A stretch of 7,591 bases of DNA from PWXP01 sp964487655 (GTDB lineage: Bacteria > Planctomycetota > Planctomycetia > Pirellulales > Thermoguttaceae). Within the stretch, counting starts at the first letter, position 1, and the number at the start of each line of letters is the position of its first letter. Both the position numbers and the translations under genes were made by a program. Positions 5,316-7,591 of the stretch are shown piece after piece. The notes below the pieces were generated by a model. That model did not search any database. It was not told the origin of the DNA and saw only the letters and a program-made list of their open reading frames with translations. Location of the stretch: positions 1-7,591 of the forward strand of contig CAZASB010000232.1 of assembly GCA_964487655.1 (NCBI GenBank), written 5' to 3'.

Positions 5316-6575
5316 CTACAGGTCGTCCAGGCCGGTAAAGGTCGTAATCAAGGATCGCAGCTTGCGTCGGAGCACGGAATAGCTGAAAAATCGCTTGCCG
5401 AGTTCATAATTGTGCTCGACCATTTCGTTGCGGTATTCGGCGTCGTTGATAACGCGCTGTACCTGCTCAATCACGCGACGCGTGAGAAACCCGTCCATCG
5501 TAATCACCTGAAACCCCTTCGGCTCGATATCGGTGATGAAGATCGAGTAGCGATTCACGAGCACGGGCTTCCGATAGTAGAATGCCTCGATCAGCGCGTT
5601 GCCGAATCCTTCGTAGAGGCTGGGATAGGAGATCAGATCGGCGTGGACGTAGGCCTCGGCCAGCGAACTGACCGAGGCGCCGTGGGCGCCACCCTCGCCT
5701 GGAAGCACCGCGCCGTGGACGAACTTGATCTCCACGCCCGACTGTTGCGCCAGTTCAACGAGCGAGTCGTGGTATTCCAGCCCCTCGTCGCCCGACTCGT
5801 GCGACACGACCAGCTTGCACTTGGGATTACGCAGTCGAGCCACTAGGGCAATGGCGTGCTCGATGCCCTTGCGGGGCACCACGCGGGTGGGTTGCAAGAT
5901 CAAGATGTCGTCCGGCTCAACTCCAATCCGCTCGCGAAAATCCGAATCGTCCGGTACCGGGGGAGGCGGATTCTCGAAATCCAGCACGTTCGGCACCATG
6001 ATGGACGTCGCCCCGGCCCGCCAGGCAAGGTCTTCCTGCGCAAAACTGTTGATCGTTACGTGCTGGATCGATGGGAGCTTCGGCGGAAACGCCATTTCCA
6101 AGAAATCGCCCACTGCGTTCACGCTGAACCGGGACCGTTCCCAGTAGAAATCGTGATGATGCGCAATCGTCGGAATGCCCGTCTCGGCAATGAAGTGCGT
6201 TAGCGCCACGCCCAGCGGAATATGCATGGGAATGCACAATGCGTTCTGCACCAGCAGAATATCGATCTTGTACGTATCGACAAAATCGTACAGCGTCCCC
6301 TTGAGGTGATCGGCCACGCCGTTGATCCGGCGAGTCAGTTCCGGAGTGCGCGTTCGAGCGCCCCAGGCACGCTCGTTGATCCACACGTTATCGCGATCGT
6401 AAAAGTACGCCTCCGGCACGCACATGCTGATGTCCGGGTTACGGTCCAGCTTGCCCGCATACCAGTAGCTGATGTGCCGGTAATCCCAGAGAATCTTCGC
6501 CCACTTCGCGCTTTCGAGCGAAACGCCGTCGGTACCCGAAAATCGCGTTGATACGAAACCTATGTTTTGCGACAC
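5316..6575 (-). CDS. GT4-like GT-B glycosyltransferase
   Basis: This 419-residue cytoplasmic protein looks like a retaining GT-B glycosyltransferase of the GT4 type. The N-terminal domain starts FVSTRFSGTDGVSLESAKWA (7-26); the GTDGVS loop is where GT4 enzymes contact the acceptor or donor phosphate. HHHDFYWER (139-147) is a strongly conserved-looking acceptor-site segment. The C-terminal nucleotide-sugar domain has PTRVVPRKGIEHAI (229-242), with Arg231 and Lys236 in the usual donor-phosphate positions, and YEGFGNALIEAF (321-332), the EX7E motif with Glu322 and Glu330. No signal or membrane segment is present. The start is GTG 6575, preceded by AAGGTGAGG. It lies 34 bases downstream of the HAD gene on the same strand, suggesting that the two act together. 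This subfamily differs from lipid-linked or wall glycosyltransferases; a small soluble acceptor is inferred. Donor and acceptor cannot be read from the sequence. Confidence 0.85.
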   Translation of the reverse strand: MSQNIGFVSTRFSGTDGVSLESAKWAKILWDYRHISYWYAGKLDRNPDISMCVPEAYFYDRDNVWINERAWGARTRTPELTRRINGVADHLKGTLYDFVDTYKIDILLVQNALCIPMHIPLGVALTHFIAETGIPTIAHHHDFYWERSRFSVNAVGDFLEMAFPPKLPSIQHVTINSFAQEDLAWRAGATSIMVPNVLDFENPPPPVPDDSDFRERIGVEPDDILILQPTRVVPRKGIEHAIALVARLRNPKCKLVVSHESGDEGLEYHDSLVELAQQSGVEIKFVHGAVLPGEGGAHGASVSSLAEAYVHADLISYPSLYEGFGNALIEAFYYRKPVLVNRYSIFITDIEPKGFQVITMDGFLTRRVIEQVQRVINDAEYRNEMVEHNYELGKRFFSYSVLRRKLRSLITTFTGLDDL

Positions 6576-6609
6576 GGCCTCACCTTAACAAACGTCCAAC
6601 ATCGCACCA

Positions 6610-7503
6610 TCAAATCTTAGTACACTCCGTCAACTGGGCCAAGTCGGTTACAACGAGTGTGGCAGTCGTGCCGGCTGCCCGGGGGTCATCCTGCCGGAGC
6701 CGCAAACTTCGGGCATCGCCGGCGAACAGGACGGTGCGGAAATCCAATCGCGAAGCCGGCGCAATGTCGTTGAGCATATCGTTGCCCACGTACAGCGTCT
6801 GTCGTGGAGCAATATCTCGCCGGGCCAGTTCCCGGGCGGCCAGCGCGAATAGCGGGATCCCGGGTTTGGCAAAGCCGTGCTGGTGGGAATAGAACTGCAA
6901 GTCCCGGTCGAACCCGCACTCCTCGGCCGTTCGCCCCAACAGCGCGGGAAACAAAAGCGGCGTGTAGAACTGGGCGTTACTGACAATGCCCAGCAGCAGC
7001 CCCCGGCCCCGTAGTTCGGCAAGGCATTCCTCCAGTCGCGGCATGGGCCAGCAAGGGTTCGCCCTGACCTCATACTCGATGGCCAATTGCCGGTAGTCAA
7101 TCGTGGCCGGATCGACCGTTTCGGGCAGGACACTCCGCCGGGCCAGCTCGGCGAACACGTCCGACCAGATCTCGAAAATCTGGACTTCGGGAAAGTCGAT
7201 CCCGTGATGGCGACTGATTTCGGCGTGAACGGCTCGTATGCGGGCTTGCATCAGTTCGGCCGCCCCGTCGAGCGTCTGCCCAGGGCAGATGTTCATCGCA
7301 TGGGCCGCGGCATCGATGGCAGCCTGACTGTCCGTCTGCCGGGTTGTACCCACCTCGCCGCTGCCGCTGACGAAGAGCGTGCCGTAAAGATCGAACAGTA
7401 CGGCGCGCACGTCGGACAAGGGCTGAAGCCGCGGCTTCTCGCCCGTCGGCCGCGGGATCAACGTGGCGCAATGCCGGTGCAAGATGTCAACGAAATGCTG
7501 CAT
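6610..7503 (-). CDS. HAD-superfamily hydrolase
   Basis: This 297-residue protein is a HAD-superfamily hydrolase of the haloacid dehalogenase-like subfamily I type. Motif I is FDLYGTLF (37-44) with nucleophile Asp38; position +2, normally Asp in phosphatases, is Tyr40. Motif II is GIVSNAQ (172-178) with Ser175. Motif III is FAKPGIPLF (211-219) with Lys213. Motif IV is YVGNDMLNDI (238-247) with Asp242 and Asp246 as magnesium ligands. Residues 45-165 form the helical cap, and residues 1-33 are an extension ahead of the fold. No export signal is present. ATG 7503 has GGAG 5 bases upstream, and a promoter lies at 7557-7584. It is the first gene of the unit with the glycosyltransferase. Context suggests a sugar-phosphate phosphatase; the Tyr in motif I is also seen in 2-haloacid dehalogenases, so the reaction is uncertain. 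Confidence 0.85.
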   Translation of the reverse strand: MQHFVDILHRHCATLIPRPTGEKPRLQPLSDVRAVLFDLYGTLFVSGSGEVGTTRQTDSQAAIDAAAHAMNICPGQTLDGAAELMQARIRAVHAEISRHHGIDFPEVQIFEIWSDVFAELARRSVLPETVDPATIDYRQLAIEYEVRANPCWPMPRLEECLAELRGRGLLLGIVSNAQFYTPLLFPALLGRTAEECGFDRDLQFYSHQHGFAKPGIPLFALAARELARRDIAPRQTLYVGNDMLNDIAPASRLDFRTVLFAGDARSLRLRQDDPRAAGTTATLVVTDLAQLTECTKI

Positions 7504-7550
7504 TACGACTCCGTGGTTTCTTGGCCCTTTTCCCCCGGTACTCCATGCTA

Positions 7551-7591
7551 GCCCGGATTATTCATGATAGGTAGGGTGGGTCAAACAAGCC
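7551..7591. repeat. TAGGGTGGGTC-type repeat, cut by the window edge
   Basis: GTAGGGTGGGTCAA (7571-7584) matches a string I recall as the opening arm of dispersed palindromic elements in planctomycete and some other bacterial genomes, whose second arm reads roughly GACCCACC. The second arm would lie past base 7591, so the palindrome cannot be confirmed. The adjoining GCCCGGATTATTCATGA may belong to the same element. Confidence 0.3.
7557..7584 (-). promoter_or_regulatory. promoter of the HAD/glycosyltransferase unit
   Basis: On the minus strand TTGACC (7584-7579) matches the -35 consensus at five of six positions, and AATAAT (7562-7557) matches the -10 at five of six, with a 16-base spacer. 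The predicted start is near 7550, giving a leader of about 47 bases that includes the GGAG at 7512-7509. Its orientation, position and spacing all fit transcription of the HAD gene. The -35 element lies inside the repeat-like GGTAGGGTGGGTCAA sequence. Confidence 0.55.

Overview
The window looks like chromosomal DNA from a planctomycete, most likely of the Pirellulales type. The evidence is a GC-rich sequence with long antisense open frames, a Tat-exported Gfo/Idh/MocA oxidoreductase with the SRRGFLGG leader, an exported leucine-rich-repeat lipoprotein, an exported SGNH hydrolase, and an intergenic repeat whose minus strand reads as the peptide EGEAPAEP, which I recall from planctomycete annotations. 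No rRNA, tRNA, CRISPR array or complete insertion sequence was found.

Layout. Bases 1-287 are a gene-poor edge. It holds a near-consensus sigma-70-type promoter, the first 19 codons of what looks like an IS1634-family transposase (then similarity is lost), and a near-perfect inverted repeat resembling a terminator. A DUF481-type outer-membrane beta-barrel gene follows on the minus strand (288-1235). A 308-base divergent intergenic region (1236-1543) carries the repeat. Three plus-strand genes for exported proteins come next: oxidoreductase (1544-2866), leucine-rich-repeat lipoprotein (2981-4270) and SGNH hydrolase (4334-5173). They face a minus-strand pair, a GT-B glycosyltransferase (5316-6575) preceded by a HAD-superfamily hydrolase (6610-7503). 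The two sides converge on a 142-base region with hairpins.

How the genes may work together. The minus-strand pair looks like one complete transcription unit: a good promoter (7557-7584), the HAD gene, the glycosyltransferase gene 34 bases later, and a hairpin just after its stop. A glycosyltransferase paired with a HAD phosphatase is the standard arrangement of two-step sugar-phosphate pathways (sucrose phosphate, mannosylglycerate, mannosylfructose), so synthesis of a small glycoside such as a compatible solute is a reasonable hypothesis. The HAD protein, however, has Tyr where phosphatases usually have the second Asp of motif I. The three plus-strand genes share export signals and close spacing, but no common pathway can be read from sequence alone.

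The most notable items are the HAD/glycosyltransferase unit and its unusual motif I, the dispersed-repeat candidates at 1338-1371 and at the right edge (the latter supplying a promoter element), and the transposase remnant at the left edge. I did not find convincing evidence for a wholly new multi-gene system.
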